Positions 6,736 through 7,030 of a DNA stretch of 7,030 bases are shown here, piece by piece. The translations under genes and the position numbers were made by a program. The DNA is from Verrucomicrobiota bacterium (GTDB taxonomy: Bacteria; Verrucomicrobiota; Verrucomicrobiia; Verrucomicrobiales; Verrucomicrobiaceae), in contig JAEYUU010000447.1 in the NCBI GenBank assembly GCA_023429545.1, positions 1-7,030 of the forward strand. The letters are read 5' to 3'. The notes below the pieces were generated by a model. That model saw only the letters and a program-made list of their open reading frames with translations. It was not told the origin of the DNA and did not search any database. Position 1 is the first letter of the stretch; every line of letters begins with the position of its first letter.

Positions 6736-6773
6736 GATTCGAGTTTCACCCATGGAAAATCAAGACTCGAATC
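6736..6773. repeat. Inverted repeat GATTCGAGT / ACTCGAATC around a possible leader ORF start
   Basis: GATTCGAGT (6736-6744) and ACTCGAATC (6765-6773) form a perfect 9-bp inverted repeat with a 20-base spacer. The spacer contains an ATG (6752-6754) that opens a 35-codon ORF. As DNA this could be a pair of half-sites for a dimeric regulator. As RNA it could form a hairpin that hides that ATG. Confidence 0.45.
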
Positions 6774-6859
6774 AGGCATTCGCTGGACTTTCCTTCAAGA
6801 AATCCCTATGCTCACGCCTCACAGCTCGTCCGTTCTCCCTGAGTTCTCCCACCTCATGA
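6752..6859 (+). CDS. Possible 35-residue leader ORF (unproven)
   Basis: ATG at 6752 opens 35 codons (MENQDSNQAFAGLSFKKSLC and 15 more residues, rich in Ser) ending in TGA at 6857-6859. That stop overlaps the ATG of the next gene at 6856 in an ATGA arrangement, which often marks translational coupling. There is no clear Shine-Dalgarno, the peptide resembles nothing I know, and an ORF of this size can arise by chance. Against it, the downstream gene could instead start in its own frame at ATG 6808, which would place the overlap inside a coding region. Confidence 0.15.
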   Translation: MENQDSNQAFAGLSFKKSLCSRLTARPFSLSSPTS

Positions 6860-7030
6860 CTGTCCTGTTCCGCCACACCGGGCTCCTTGCTGCCCTCGCC
6901 CTCCTGACCTTAACGGCCCCTCTTGGTGCTCAAACGCTGATCGATCCTGCTCGTGCGGCGGCCGCTACTCCCACAGACGCCGTGAATCAAGCCCTGATCC
7001 GCGCGCAACAGGAGGCTGCCAGCGCAGGAC
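6856..7030 (+). CDS. Exported protein of unknown function (partial, N-terminus only)
   Basis: The frame is open from ATG 6856 to the right edge (58 full codons); the rest is outside the window. Residues 1-25 form a good signal peptide: MTVLFRHTG, a Leu/Ala-rich hydrophobic core (LLAALALLTL), and an L-G-A cleavage site before Gln26. The mature part seen so far is Ala/Gln-rich and probably helical (ARAAAATPTDAVNQAL at about 32-47). No family can be named from this fragment. An in-frame ATG at 6808 would add 16 residues; the shorter start is preferred because it puts the charged residues directly ahead of the hydrophobic core. The gene is divergent from the cyclase gene, 220 bases apart, with no clear promoter or Shine-Dalgarno identified. 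Confidence 0.7.
   Translation, partial: MTVLFRHTGLLAALALLTLTAPLGAQTLIDPARAAAATPTDAVNQALIRAQQEAASAG

Noticed and set aside
1..7030. Search for tRNA, rRNA, CRISPR arrays, insertion sequences, toxin-antitoxin or defence genes
   Set aside because: No cloverleaf-like sequence, regularly spaced repeats, transposase motifs or terminal inverted repeats were seen; the coding space is filled by the genes listed.

Overview
The window reads as ordinary chromosome from a GC-rich, Gram-negative-type bacterium. A member of the Verrucomicrobiota (Verrucomicrobium/Prosthecobacter-like) is the best guess. The reasons are an LL-diaminopimelate aminotransferase of the kind used in that phylum, several exported proteins including a periplasmic-glucan protein (so an outer membrane is likely), and start codons that nearly all lack a Shine-Dalgarno sequence. 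The phylum is an inference, not read directly from a marker gene.

Layout, left to right. (a) Positions 1-508, minus strand: the first third of an OpgG/MdoG-type periplasmic glucan biosynthesis protein, running off the left edge. (b) 631-2517, minus: two genes 9 nt apart, a secreted subclass-B3-like metallo-beta-lactamase followed by a membrane-anchored (or lipoprotein) alpha/beta hydrolase. (c) 2539-2577: a textbook intrinsic terminator on the minus strand, directly upstream of the metallo-beta-lactamase. (d) 2610-3845, minus: dapL, LL-diaminopimelate aminotransferase (lysine and peptidoglycan precursor synthesis). (e) 3846-4107: divergent intergenic region with candidate promoters on both strands. 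(f) 4108-4416, plus: a 102-residue protein resembling the antibiotic biosynthesis monooxygenase (ABM)/dimeric alpha-beta barrel fold. (g) 4416-4461: a stem-loop shared by two convergent gene ends. (h) 4449-6635, minus: a 728-residue membrane receptor with an extracytoplasmic CHASE2 domain, transmembrane helices, and a class III adenylate cyclase with complete catalytic residues. (i) 6636-6855: an intergenic region with palindromes built on GATTCGA and a possible 35-codon leader ORF. (j) 6856 to the right edge, plus: the start of an exported, alanine-rich protein of unknown function.

Functionally, several products act in or around the cell envelope: glucan synthesis, a secreted beta-lactamase-like enzyme, an anchored hydrolase, a DAP-producing enzyme and a membrane cyclase sensing the periplasm. 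Only the metallo-beta-lactamase/hydrolase pair looks like an operon; the rest are probably separate transcription units. I found no mobile element, CRISPR array, RNA gene or phage sequence, and no clear evidence of an entirely new system. The points most worth a second look are the terminator placed just ahead of the metallo-beta-lactamase, the possible leader ORF and palindromes upstream of the right-edge gene, the shared convergent stem-loop, and the B3-like beta-lactamase itself.
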